Source of the DNA: SIG440 sp045586925
GTDB taxonomy: Bacteria > Bacillota > Clostridia > Monoglobales > Monoglobaceae
Length of the DNA: 64,000 nt
NCBI GenBank assembly: GCA_045586925.1
Contig: JAZNBG010000005.1
Location: 49,680 to 113,679, forward strand
Reading direction: 5' to 3'
The translations under genes were made by a program, and so were the position numbers. Numbering within the stretch: position 1 is the stretch's first letter; each line of letters begins with the position of its first letter. The notes below the pieces were generated by a model, which did not search any database, was not told where the DNA came from, and saw only the letters and a list, made by a program, of their open reading frames with translations. Shown here piece after piece: positions 8,981-18,686 of the stretch.

Positions 8981-11900
8981 TTAATTAGCTTCAATTTTAA
9001 ATCCACTTGTATTGGATTCAGCATAAACATCCGTGACCTGAGAATAACCAGCAACACCTACCAAGGTTTTTCCCTTTGTTTCAATATTTACACTACCCAA
9101 AAGTGACCATCTGTCTGCCGCTGCAGAATGTGCATCACCCACCAAATAATATCCGCTTATACGATCGCCTTCTTTTACAAGCTTAATATCTATAGGATGA
9201 CTTCTTCCAATCTCGATATGGTTACATCCCGGATTTTCTGCATTTCGATAAACCATGATAAGTCTACCACCTTGAGAACGTAAATGAACCATAGGTGAAT
9301 CGGCTCCATCGTATGCACGTATCATCAAACCATGTGCCGTGTTGCCACTACCCACATTTGATACATTTTCAATTCTGCCATATACTGTATAATTCTCGCC
9401 ATCAACTTCAGTATATACAAACGAAGCATCATCATTTCGACTATACACATCACGTCCGTTACTGGATAAAAATACCTTTTCACCATCTACAATTGCAAAT
9501 CCTTGTGCATTACCATAATTTGAAATTTTAAAGTTTGCAGGCAACTTACTTGTTCCGCCTACAACTACTCTAACGCTAGACAGCATATCAACACCATGTA
9601 ATTTAACCTTTAACTGCACTGTTGCTGAACCGGGTTCCTTCGTCTTAAGAGTAAGTTTTCCATTGCTGGTACCAATAACATCAAGCACCTCAACATTCGA
9701 CACAGTACTCTCTATTTCAGCACCCGCAGGCATTACCTGTTCCCCAACTTCTGATAAAAGTTTAAAGGGAATTTCAACAATTTTGCCATCAGGATACAGG
9801 GTCTTAATGTCAAAAATAGCTTCCTTTATGTATTCTTTCGGTACAGAAATATTAAAAGTTTCGGTATAAGTCCTTCCGCCTAATACAGCTTTTACAGTAA
9901 TTTGGGCGTTTCCTGAATTTTTAGCATATAAAACACCTTTTCCATTTATCCTGACAACTTCTTCATTACTGGAAGAAAATATCAGTTCATCTAGAGAAGT
10001 TACGCCCACCTGTCCGTACATCGTTTTAATATATGGTGTAAGCTCTTGGGAAGAATTGCACGGGAATACACGTCTTGTTTCCTGAAAGTCAACATCGGTT
10101 ACTTGATCATCAACAATAACATCTATAACAGATGAAACTTTATAACTGTCTTTAAGATATTCTGCCGTAATTCTTGTAACTCCTGCACTCTTTGCAGTTA
10201 TTACACCTTTCTTCGACACTTCTGCAATAGCACTATTTGCACTTTTAAACACAATATTCATATCACTTCCATCAAAGGAATATCCATTTTGTGTACGTAA
10301 TTTGATAGCAAGTTCTGCACTTTCGCCACTATTCAAATTGATAACAGAGCATTGACCTAAAGTTCCATTTTCTTTTAATTGAATTTTTGCCGGAATATCG
10401 CTTGAATCTCCATATTTGAAATCTTTTTTCAAGCCAATATCATACACATTAATGCTTTTTGTTCCAAGCGCAAGAGCGGGAGAATTGTATTTTAGTCTGT
10501 AGTCTCCATTCGCTTCATCAACAAAATACGGGTCGGCCAAGACCGAATGCTGATCAAACTTTGCATCATCGTAAGCCTGCCACTCTGTAAATGACATACT
10601 GGGAGACTCACTTATAACCTCTTCTCCTTTGTTATAGTAGCAGTTATAATCTGATTCTTTAAAATAACCTTCTCTCCATCGGGTGACATTAACAGTTTTA
10701 GAACCATTATCATAAATAATATTGTTCTTTAATGTGACACCTATAGTTTCAGGCTTTTTATGGCTATCAGAAAAATTAAAAACCGACATTGTTTCCTGCT
10801 TGTTATTAACCTGAATATTATTAATTGTCTTTATGTCTATGCCCTTTTGAAGATTGCTGATAAAGTTGGCTTTTCCATCTGCACTTGCAAACCTCTCAGA
10901 AATATTACGTTCCATGATAGCTGAATTACCATTTTCATCAAAATATACAGAAGCGATGCCGCCTTTCCATGCATAGCAGTCATGAAGCCAGTTATTTCTC
11001 ACAACCGCACCACCATTATGGGGCTCAAAATGTACATAAATGGCGCCGCCGTCCTCTGACCCATTCATCACCTCTGATATATCATTATACTCAATGTAAT
11101 TTCTGTCTTTAGAACAGCCCCAGTTAATGCCTATTCGTTTAATATCACTAATTCTGTTATTGGCAACATGCACATCACCCTGTCCCACAGAGTAACCAGA
11201 AATTCCAGATGCCTGATAATAAAGCATCGTAGCATGTCTGATATTATTATTAGCAATATAATGTCCATAATTTGAAAGTGGATTTGGATTTGTCAAATAT
11301 GGAACATCAAGACCGTCTTCGGGTGAAACGAGATTGTTATACAATCCTGGAGTATATAGCGCTATGCCATCCGAGCCTACATTAAATATATTATTTCCAT
11401 AAACACGGTTGTTACGGTTTGTTAAACGAAAGTATACGCCTGCATGTGACACATCGTGAATCTGACAATTTTTAATTTCAATATTTTCACTATTGCAGAA
11501 ACGAACACCATGACCCAATTCGTCTTCATCAAAATTCAGTTGTAAATACCCTTCATCACCAAAACCATAAATTTTGTCTGTTCTACGAGTATTAAGAAGT
11601 TCAATGTCAGCAAACTTAATGTTATGAACCATGTTCTTTTCGCTTTTACCATTAAAATTTAAAATATGCTCTGCCACACCATATGATATAACTGCATTTT
11701 CTATATCATTTTCAGGGTAATAATATACATATCCTGTTTCAGTTTCATAATAGAACTCACCCGGCACATCTAAAAATTCAAGAGCACCCTGTAGAAAATA
11801 ATATGAACTGTCGGTTACAAGACCACTACTTCCTGAGTACACCACCCTATCAAGCGTTAAGAAACCTCTTTCCCAATCAGCATAGACCACATCGCGATAA

Positions 11901-13027
11901 TTCAAAAACCACATAATACCATTACCGGGCCACATAACCGCCTCTAAATCGGAGGAGTTTTTAACTGACGGGATGCTTCCCACCGGAAACTTTACTGTCA
12001 CCTCATCCGCAGGAAAACTTTCGGGATGCATCCACCCATCATAAACAGTTTTACCTTCGTTAGGAAAACGCGCTTTCGTTTTCATTGCTCCATTTTCATA
12101 CAGAGTATGTACACTTTGATTTTCACCTATATAGGATCTATATATATGATTGTTATAAGGCTCCCAATTGTCGATAATTTTCCCACCATTTATGGAAACA
12201 TGTTCGCCAGGATAAGACTGCCAAACTACGTCAAAAAAATCTTGACCAGAGTCCTTGTCTGTGAATTTTAACTCTTTATCAATATAATAGTTCCCTTCGC
12301 GCAAATACACATGAATATCTGAATTCATTTTGCCATCTCGGACGATATAACGAATAGTTGTTTTTGCCTTTTGAATGGTTTTAAAAGGTGCATTTTCACT
12401 TCCGTCGTTATCATCACTGCCATCCGGCGAGACATATAACTTCAGTGGCTCCCTACTTTTATCTGCTTTATCATAAAGATAAATTACTTCACTTTGCTCC
12501 TCTTTACTTAGTTCCATTCCTTTATCGCAAACAAACAAATATCCGTTTTCATCGCACCATACACTTTTTTCAAATGCAAGCTCAACCGATGGTAAAGAAA
12601 TATATAATTCGCCATCAATAAGCACAGCAACATCTTCTAGAATTATATCATCATTGCCTTTATATGCTGTTTGACTTCCCACTTTAAACAGAAGGATGTC
12701 GGCTTTGTACTCCACATAGAATTCTTGTGTCTTATCAGCCCATTCCCATACAGAGTTATAACTTTCCGCCAAAAAGCGCAAAGGAATATATGGTTTACCA
12801 TTATGCAAAACAGGATGTCCGTTTTCAAGTATCTGTTTACTATTATTGCATATAGCTATGTCATTTCCGGTTTTTGCAAGTATCGTAAAGGACATTTTCG
12901 TTCTTATGTCCGGATTTTCCATTAAATCAGGCAATGCGTTAGGGGGAACCCACTCACAAAATGCTACAGTACTGAAACAGATATTAAAAACAAGAAAAAT
13001 CGCTATAAATGCTATTAATCGTTTCAT
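8981..13027 (-). CDS. Secreted GH141-like beta-helix protein with stalk, BIG2 and C-terminal lectin-like domains
   Basis: This is a protein of 1348 residues. ATG at 13027 is preferred over ATG at 13033, because AAGGAG lies seven bases before the former and overlaps the latter. The order is: signal peptide (ending near AFCEW); a copper-amine-oxidase-N type stalk domain at about residues 55-170 (KPYIPLRFLAES); a beta-helix at about 200-800 (LYVSPDGSDDNDGS, then many NN.I.H rungs with GSEDGGAIYVH); two or three BIG2-type Ig domains at about 870-1130; and a C-terminal LamG-like domain. It shares the 5641-8913 protein's core but adds the stalk and tail. Probably extracellular and glycan-active. 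Catalytic residues were not identified. Confidence 0.75.
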   Translation of the reverse strand: MKRLIAFIAIFLVFNICFSTVAFCEWVPPNALPDLMENPDIRTKMSFTILAKTGNDIAICNNSKQILENGHPVLHNGKPYIPLRFLAESYNSVWEWADKTQEFYVEYKADILLFKVGSQTAYKGNDDIILEDVAVLIDGELYISLPSVELAFEKSVWCDENGYLFVCDKGMELSKEEQSEVIYLYDKADKSREPLKLYVSPDGSDDNDGSENAPFKTIQKAKTTIRYIVRDGKMNSDIHVYLREGNYYIDKELKFTDKDSGQDFFDVVWQSYPGEHVSINGGKIIDNWEPYNNHIYRSYIGENQSVHTLYENGAMKTKARFPNEGKTVYDGWMHPESFPADEVTVKFPVGSIPSVKNSSDLEAVMWPGNGIMWFLNYRDVVYADWERGFLTLDRVVYSGSSGLVTDSSYYFLQGALEFLDVPGEFYYETETGYVYYYPENDIENAVISYGVAEHILNFNGKSEKNMVHNIKFADIELLNTRRTDKIYGFGDEGYLQLNFDEDELGHGVRFCNSENIEIKNCQIHDVSHAGVYFRLTNRNNRVYGNNIFNVGSDGIALYTPGLYNNLVSPEDGLDVPYLTNPNPLSNYGHYIANNNIRHATMLYYQASGISGYSVGQGDVHVANNRISDIKRIGINWGCSKDRNYIEYNDISEVMNGSEDGGAIYVHFEPHNGGAVVRNNWLHDCYAWKGGIASVYFDENGNSAIMERNISERFASADGKANFISNLQKGIDIKTINNIQVNNKQETMSVFNFSDSHKKPETIGVTLKNNIIYDNGSKTVNVTRWREGYFKESDYNCYYNKGEEVISESPSMSFTEWQAYDDAKFDQHSVLADPYFVDEANGDYRLKYNSPALALGTKSINVYDIGLKKDFKYGDSSDIPAKIQLKENGTLGQCSVINLNSGESAELAIKLRTQNGYSFDGSDMNIVFKSANSAIAEVSKKGVITAKSAGVTRITAEYLKDSYKVSSVIDVIVDDQVTDVDFQETRRVFPCNSSQELTPYIKTMYGQVGVTSLDELIFSSSNEEVVRINGKGVLYAKNSGNAQITVKAVLGGRTYTETFNISVPKEYIKEAIFDIKTLYPDGKIVEIPFKLLSEVGEQVMPAGAEIESTVSNVEVLDVIGTSNGKLTLKTKEPGSATVQLKVKLHGVDMLSSVRVVVGGTSKLPANFKISNYGNAQGFAIVDGEKVFLSSNGRDVYSRNDDASFVYTEVDGENYTVYGRIENVSNVGSGNTAHGLMIRAYDGADSPMVHLRSQGGRLIMVYRNAENPGCNHIEIGRSHPIDIKLVKEGDRISGYYLVGDAHSAAADRWSLLGSVNIETKGKTLVGVAGYSQVTDVYAESNTSGFKIEAN

Positions 13028-13044
13028 TTTCATTCTCCTTCAGA

Positions 13045-15393
13045 TTAGTGAATTAGCACTGTATGCGGAGAAATCGCCCTCATACCATCCAACGAATCCC
13101 ATACAAAAACTTCAATATCATCTGTTGTTTTATCATATGGTACGCTTCCACTATAAGTAACTATATCCTCCCAAATACCACTTGCCGGTACAGTTGCTTT
13201 TTTAGGTGCAGACATACCCACTTGTTCACCATTCCTAACTATCGCCAGAACAACAACTGCATTTTTCCCTACATCTTTAGTATTTACAATTTTAACTTTT
13301 GCCTGTGCAGCGCTTTTGTTAGAGATATTGCAACTATTCACATAAAGTTGCTCATCCCATAAATACCGAAAAGAACGCTTTTCAGGATTTAAAACAGAAA
13401 CTTGCTTTTCTTCACTTTTTACACCATCGGTAATTTCAAGCACATAATATTTGCCATATTCGAGTTCCTTTATAGGAGAAATGCTATAGGTCATATTGGC
13501 ATAGGTACCGGTATATGCTACTTCTTCCGGATCGTAAGGTGAAGAAACAAAGGAAAAATATTCGCTACCGCTTACTTCTCTTTGGAATGCTGTAAGTTCA
13601 CTAATTTGAGTTTCCTTTTCAAAGCTTTCATCTACAAGCACTGTATTTGAACTATTATCTAAATAAGCTCGTACATATGACATCTCAAAGTCTTCTACCT
13701 CTCCGCTGGACATAAGAGAGAGTCTTACATTGCTTCCAAACGGTCTTTCATCTGAAAACATCGGTGCATCTTCTGCACCACTGATAATCTCACCGTTAAT
13801 ATACAAATTCTGAGTCAGTGCTTCTGTATTCAGTTCCCATTTAATGGTAACCCATTCACCACTTCCAAAATCTGCAAACCGCTTATTTCCCCAATTTGTA
13901 CTGCCACCTATAGCTTCAACCATGCCGATTCTGTCTTTCCCTGACGTAACATTCCCCATCAGAATAAATCTTGCATTTTCTGTCTCAGAACTATTTACAT
14001 CAGACAAAACACGAAACATATATCCTGCAGCTTCTTCTGCATCAATTTTAAGTTTAGTTTCTATTGTTAAAATACCACCGGGAACAGTTTCACCATTTTT
14101 CGTCAACGGGAAATGTCCGGCTGTTACTTCCCGCGGAAAATCGCTGATACGGAGAGTCCCATCACATTTATATCCAGTTAACCTTATAGTGTTACTATTT
14201 AAGGTCGATACATCCATTTCATTATCAAAAACTATCTCATAGCCACCATCTCCAAAATGTGATGTCCCATCCTCTATAAGTTCTCTTCCCGTGGCCGTTG
14301 TAATACTGGTGATTTGAGGAATTCCCGGAAATACAACACCATCCTTTTGCGCAGTAAAAGAGAGTGTTTCGTTTTCTGCAATAGGAGTTCCTCCTGCATT
14401 CAATACCCCATTAATAGATAAACGATATGTACTTTCTTCATCAAAAGCTTGATTATTTTTAACTAAATAGACTTTCTTGTCTGCATCTTTAAAGCTACCC
14501 GTATAGGCAATTGTTTCATCTGGCAAATCAGTAAAATCAACCATGTCTTGTACTAAAACATTATACCCTTCTAGTTCAGATGCATCAGTAATGCCCTCAA
14601 AATCACAGTCTACAAGTAAATTTTGTGGTGCATCTTCCGTGTATGCCTTAATATAAGAAATATCACGTGATGCATTCGCACCCATATATAAGCGTATATC
14701 TGTATAAGCTCCAAAATCCGCAGCAGTATTTAAAATCAGACTATCTGAACCAGCCATTTTTTCGCCATTGACCCAAATATTCTGTCTACGATTGGAACCA
14801 TTGATTTTCCAAATAATGTCAATCCATTCACCATGATCGTAGTTTTTCATAGTTCCATTTCCGTACCTGTTTTGGCCGCTTTCTGTACAATCATACATAC
14901 CCACTCTGTCAACACCACTGATTACATTACCTAAAATATTAACCATGGCGCTTTCTCCCATACTTTCCCCAGTAGCACCGCTGAACAACCAGAAAATACA
15001 GTCACTTGCTGTTATTGTATCTGTAACACGGATGCGTGCTTCTATGTACAGAGTCTTATCGGTGATATCTGCATGATTGTTGCCTTGCATGAGAGGAAAA
15101 CTACCGATAAAATTAGCACTACTTCCACCACTACAATTTAAAATCGTATCGTCTACAACTTTTTCAAGTTTTATACTATTGCTATCAATAGTTTCTTCTT
15201 GTAGCGATTCTGCAAATCTCAACTCTATACCTTTATCATCTATGGGTACAACAGGCATTTCTGAAAGATTGTATCCCCATTCACTGAAAAAAACAACGTC
15301 ACTAACTGCATTTACAGGTGCAACCACGATGGATAACATCAAAAAGACACTTATAACCGCAGATAGTATTTTTTTGTTTAAAATATCTTTCAT
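13045..15393 (-). CDS. Secreted protein with two LamG modules set inside Ig-like domains
   Basis: This is a protein of 782 residues. An upstream GTG at 15402 is rejected because AAGGAG directly precedes it; ATG at 15393 has the correct 8-base spacing. A signal peptide ends near APVNAVS. Two repeats (about residues 50-370 and 380-690) each begin with an SbsA-type Ig strand (GIELRFAESL; YEIVFDNEMDVS). They continue with a LamG-like sandwich containing GEWIDIIWK or GEWVTIKWE and SYIKAY or SYVRAY, then return to Ig-like strands (YRLSINGVLNAGG). A final domain of about 100 residues is beta-rich. It resembles the partial gene at 1-1343. The upstream gene stops six bases before the start, so translation is probably coupled. 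Likely a glycan-binding surface protein. Confidence 0.75.
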   Translation of the reverse strand: MKDILNKKILSAVISVFLMLSIVVAPVNAVSDVVFFSEWGYNLSEMPVVPIDDKGIELRFAESLQEETIDSNSIKLEKVVDDTILNCSGGSSANFIGSFPLMQGNNHADITDKTLYIEARIRVTDTITASDCIFWLFSGATGESMGESAMVNILGNVISGVDRVGMYDCTESGQNRYGNGTMKNYDHGEWIDIIWKINGSNRRQNIWVNGEKMAGSDSLILNTAADFGAYTDIRLYMGANASRDISYIKAYTEDAPQNLLVDCDFEGITDASELEGYNVLVQDMVDFTDLPDETIAYTGSFKDADKKVYLVKNNQAFDEESTYRLSINGVLNAGGTPIAENETLSFTAQKDGVVFPGIPQITSITTATGRELIEDGTSHFGDGGYEIVFDNEMDVSTLNSNTIRLTGYKCDGTLRISDFPREVTAGHFPLTKNGETVPGGILTIETKLKIDAEEAAGYMFRVLSDVNSSETENARFILMGNVTSGKDRIGMVEAIGGSTNWGNKRFADFGSGEWVTIKWELNTEALTQNLYINGEIISGAEDAPMFSDERPFGSNVRLSLMSSGEVEDFEMSYVRAYLDNSSNTVLVDESFEKETQISELTAFQREVSGSEYFSFVSSPYDPEEVAYTGTYANMTYSISPIKELEYGKYYVLEITDGVKSEEKQVSVLNPEKRSFRYLWDEQLYVNSCNISNKSAAQAKVKIVNTKDVGKNAVVVLAIVRNGEQVGMSAPKKATVPASGIWEDIVTYSGSVPYDKTTDDIEVFVWDSLDGMRAISPHTVLIH

Positions 15394-15398
15394 TTCAA

Positions 15399-18300
15399 TC
15401 ACTCCTTCAGTAAATATACGAAAGCATCAACCAAAATTCCTTGATACGCCAGTGCAAAAATACGTGCATTTGGCATTTTATCAATTGTATAAGAAGACAA
15501 AGAATCTTTTCCTGTTAATTTAATATCGCCTTTTTGTAAATCAACTACTGTTAATATGTTCGAAAGAGGTAATGTCGAAAACGGATACAGATTCCCTTCA
15601 GCTTCTATCATAATATTATTATCGTCTGCATTAGCAAGTTTACCATAGCGAACAATTTCGGTTTCTCCATATCCGCCTTTAGCTTTTTCAGCTGTAGAAA
15701 ATGTTGGAGCTGAAACCTGTTTCTGATAGAAATCAACCTGCCCTCTTCTGTTTGTAAGGTATTGAATTACATCTCCCTGTTCAAGAAGTTCCAAATTTGT
15801 TTCGGGGTCCATAATCAAAGTAGTCGGTATACCATTTTGATATCCAGTTACTTTATAAGTAATATCGTCATCTTCCGTCATAATTTGAAACACCTCGTCT
15901 ACCAAAAACATTGTAGCGCCACTTTCAATTGTCCGGGTATAATCTCTAAATACAACAAATTCTGCACAACCTGTATCTGAAAGATTATACGCCTCCACCT
16001 GATAATAGTCTGATGCTACATTTTCAAAAGACATTGTATCGTAATCTTTATCAGAAGCATTAAGAGAAGGAACATAAAACCCAACGGTTTTATCAGTAAC
16101 AGTAAACGGCTTTTGCAATGTATACTCTACATTTCTATAAAATACACGACCATCTTTTCTATAATAGTGCTCCGTTGCAACTTGATTAAGAGGAACCTGT
16201 TCAGGATTATACATAGCGAAACAGTTAGTATCGATAATTGTAACTAAATTCTCAGAATTTAACCTATAGCGTATCAATTGATCACACAAGCCTACTACCG
16301 CTGTTTCACTTAAAAGAGTTAAGATTTCCTCTCTATTCTTTACAACAGTATCGTTAACTCTGACCTTTGAGGCTGTATTTAATATTTCAACTTTTCCAGA
16401 TGATGTAAGAACCCTCAATATTAGTGAATTAGAAAGGCCCTTTTCTTTTTGTGTTGCAATAAGATAACCTGTTTTGTAATAACTATTGATGCCGGTATCT
16501 ACACCAATAATTTTCCCTTCAATATCCAAAAAGAAGAAGCCGGAAGTATTTATAGTTGGTCTTTTTTCCTTTCCGCTTCCAATATAATCCAGGAAACTCT
16601 TCGAAAATCTGTATTCCTTTTCATTGAGAATTATCGAATCATCTATCTCTCCGCTTACGGAACCACTTACCTTTTCTCTTACAACTGTAACAGTCACATA
16701 TTTGCTTCCCGTTTTATTTACGCTTTGTGTAACAGCTACTACATCATTTTTCACAATATCATCAATGGTAATCTCTGCACCAGCACGACTAATACGATAA
16801 TCTGTTCCAAGTTCTATTTTTTCACCATACACGCCATAAATTGTATTGAGATCACTGTTAGCAGTTGATACTAAAATGTTTTGATATGATGTAATGCTCA
16901 CTACATCAATCTTTCCATCATTATTATTATCAATAAGCTTCACGCTTCCGGATTTGGGACAGAAAATCTTGCCTGTAATAGCATCGTCATATGCCTTGCC
17001 ATTATAAATAACATAAGGTCTATCAAAAGAAATTCGTTTCTCTTTAAAATCTTCTCCATCATAATAATAAAAATATTTTCCATTTGACTGTTCAGTTTTT
17101 ACATTATTGATATCATCAGCATTGACATCTGTAATCTGCGTTTTATATGGCAACATATACTTAATTGTTTTACTGCTGCCATCATCCACATAGTAATATC
17201 TTACATTCATACCAATATAATTGCCATAATCTACTGAGTCAACATCAAAAATATTGTCATCTATTTTAACAGAAAGCTCACCCACACTATTAGATGGCGT
17301 GGAAAGGCTTGTTACAGAATTAGCCGTGACAATACCTGTATCTGTATGCATATCAAAATATTCACTCATGACGGTTACACCCTCATAAGTTTTAAATTGG
17401 GTATAATTTCCTTGAACCTCTTGTGGAATCGGGAATTCAACATTAAGTGCATTATGCAATAAATACACCAAATCTCCACATGTGAGAGTATTTGTAAATT
17501 CTCCTTTTACATTTTTTAATAGCCCAACCTCATCTGCAACATTCAGGTACCCTATCGGATATCCTATTCGTTCTGCTATATTTCCATAATTCAAAGCAAC
17601 CAACAGTACTTTTATCGCCTCTTGACATAACATTTCGTCATCAGGGGCGAAAAGTTCATTTCCCTTACCTATCATAAGTTTTGCCGAAGAAGCATAATCA
17701 GTATATTTCTCCAAAGCCGAACCTTGAGGAATATCCTTGAAATTAATTCCATCCAAAGCAGAAATATCAGAATCGCTCAATCCAAACAGTCTGGGTAAAA
17801 TCTCTGCAAATTCTTTCCGCAAAATCTTGTTATCAGGGTCAAAGTTATCAAGGCACTCACCCCATACCCCAAGAGTAGATAAAATTTGCAAAGCTTCTGC
17901 ATATTCACCATGAAACATCTGTTCTTGCAAGGCTTGATCTTGAGATGGGGCTTCATATACTTTAACATATTTAATCTCCATAGCTGCTGTATTGGGAGGA
18001 GTTACCCATGCACGGAAGAAAACATTATCAAGATTTGTCATATCCTTCGATTGATGATTTACAAGAAACATCTCGTCATTAATATAACCATCAATTACTT
18101 TGTTGTCGAAATCAAGTACATATTTTAAATCGTACCACTTTTCTTCTTCCCAGATAAACTTTTCTACTCCACCCAAATCAAGCTTCATTGAAGTTCTGAA
18201 TACGGTGCTTAAAAATTCTCCCCCATCTTTATTACGTAAAACAACCATACAGTTTGCAATCGGCACAAAAGAACGCACTCTTGTTTCTACAACAACTTTC

Positions 18301-18647
18301 CCTGAATTAATATTCACGGGAAGCTTTGCAATAATATGGGGCATATCATCATAATATGATGTTTCCGTGGCTTCACTTCTCAGAGCAAATCCATCAAATA
18401 TAAACTCATCACTTTCATCTATAGGGTCATCATCTTTGATAAATGTTTCAACCACAGAAACCTTACCCTTATTTAAATTATAAGATATAGTACCACTGGA
18501 AGTAACGTCTTCTAGGCTCTTCGCATTTGAAAAATCCTCGTTAATATAATAATTAACTACATTTTCCGCTGCAAATGCACATAAAGTTCTACCAAAGCAC
18601 ATTAACAAAAAAACGCAAACAATAAATAACGAAATTATTCTTCGCAT
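15399..18647 (-). CDS. SLH-domain surface protein with N-terminal LamG domain and long beta-rich tail
   Basis: This is a protein of 1082 residues with an N-terminal signal peptide ending near LCAFAAEN. Residues about 25-225 form a LamG-like domain (EEEKWYDLKYVLDFDN, YVKVYEAP). About 230-400 contains three divergent S-layer homology repeats (FDPDNKILRKEFAEILPRL; FKDI..GSALEKYTDY; LTCGDLVYLLHNAL), which bind pyruvylated secondary wall polymer in known SLH proteins. The remaining roughly 680 residues are beta-rich and I do not recognise them; they include a calcium-loop-like DNNNDGKIDV segment. ATG at 18647 has AAAGGAG nine bases upstream. It probably tethers or organises glycan-degrading proteins at the cell surface. 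Confidence 0.75.
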   Translation of the reverse strand: MRRIISLFIVCVFLLMCFGRTLCAFAAENVVNYYINEDFSNAKSLEDVTSSGTISYNLNKGKVSVVETFIKDDDPIDESDEFIFDGFALRSEATETSYYDDMPHIIAKLPVNINSGKVVVETRVRSFVPIANCMVVLRNKDGGEFLSTVFRTSMKLDLGGVEKFIWEEEKWYDLKYVLDFDNKVIDGYINDEMFLVNHQSKDMTNLDNVFFRAWVTPPNTAAMEIKYVKVYEAPSQDQALQEQMFHGEYAEALQILSTLGVWGECLDNFDPDNKILRKEFAEILPRLFGLSDSDISALDGINFKDIPQGSALEKYTDYASSAKLMIGKGNELFAPDDEMLCQEAIKVLLVALNYGNIAERIGYPIGYLNVADEVGLLKNVKGEFTNTLTCGDLVYLLHNALNVEFPIPQEVQGNYTQFKTYEGVTVMSEYFDMHTDTGIVTANSVTSLSTPSNSVGELSVKIDDNIFDVDSVDYGNYIGMNVRYYYVDDGSSKTIKYMLPYKTQITDVNADDINNVKTEQSNGKYFYYYDGEDFKEKRISFDRPYVIYNGKAYDDAITGKIFCPKSGSVKLIDNNNDGKIDVVSITSYQNILVSTANSDLNTIYGVYGEKIELGTDYRISRAGAEITIDDIVKNDVVAVTQSVNKTGSKYVTVTVVREKVSGSVSGEIDDSIILNEKEYRFSKSFLDYIGSGKEKRPTINTSGFFFLDIEGKIIGVDTGINSYYKTGYLIATQKEKGLSNSLILRVLTSSGKVEILNTASKVRVNDTVVKNREEILTLLSETAVVGLCDQLIRYRLNSENLVTIIDTNCFAMYNPEQVPLNQVATEHYYRKDGRVFYRNVEYTLQKPFTVTDKTVGFYVPSLNASDKDYDTMSFENVASDYYQVEAYNLSDTGCAEFVVFRDYTRTIESGATMFLVDEVFQIMTEDDDITYKVTGYQNGIPTTLIMDPETNLELLEQGDVIQYLTNRRGQVDFYQKQVSAPTFSTAEKAKGGYGETEIVRYGKLANADDNNIMIEAEGNLYPFSTLPLSNILTVVDLQKGDIKLTGKDSLSSYTIDKMPNARIFALAYQGILVDAFVYLLKE

Positions 18648-18686
18648 CAGCGAGTTCTCCTTTCATGCATAAAATAAAAACATATG

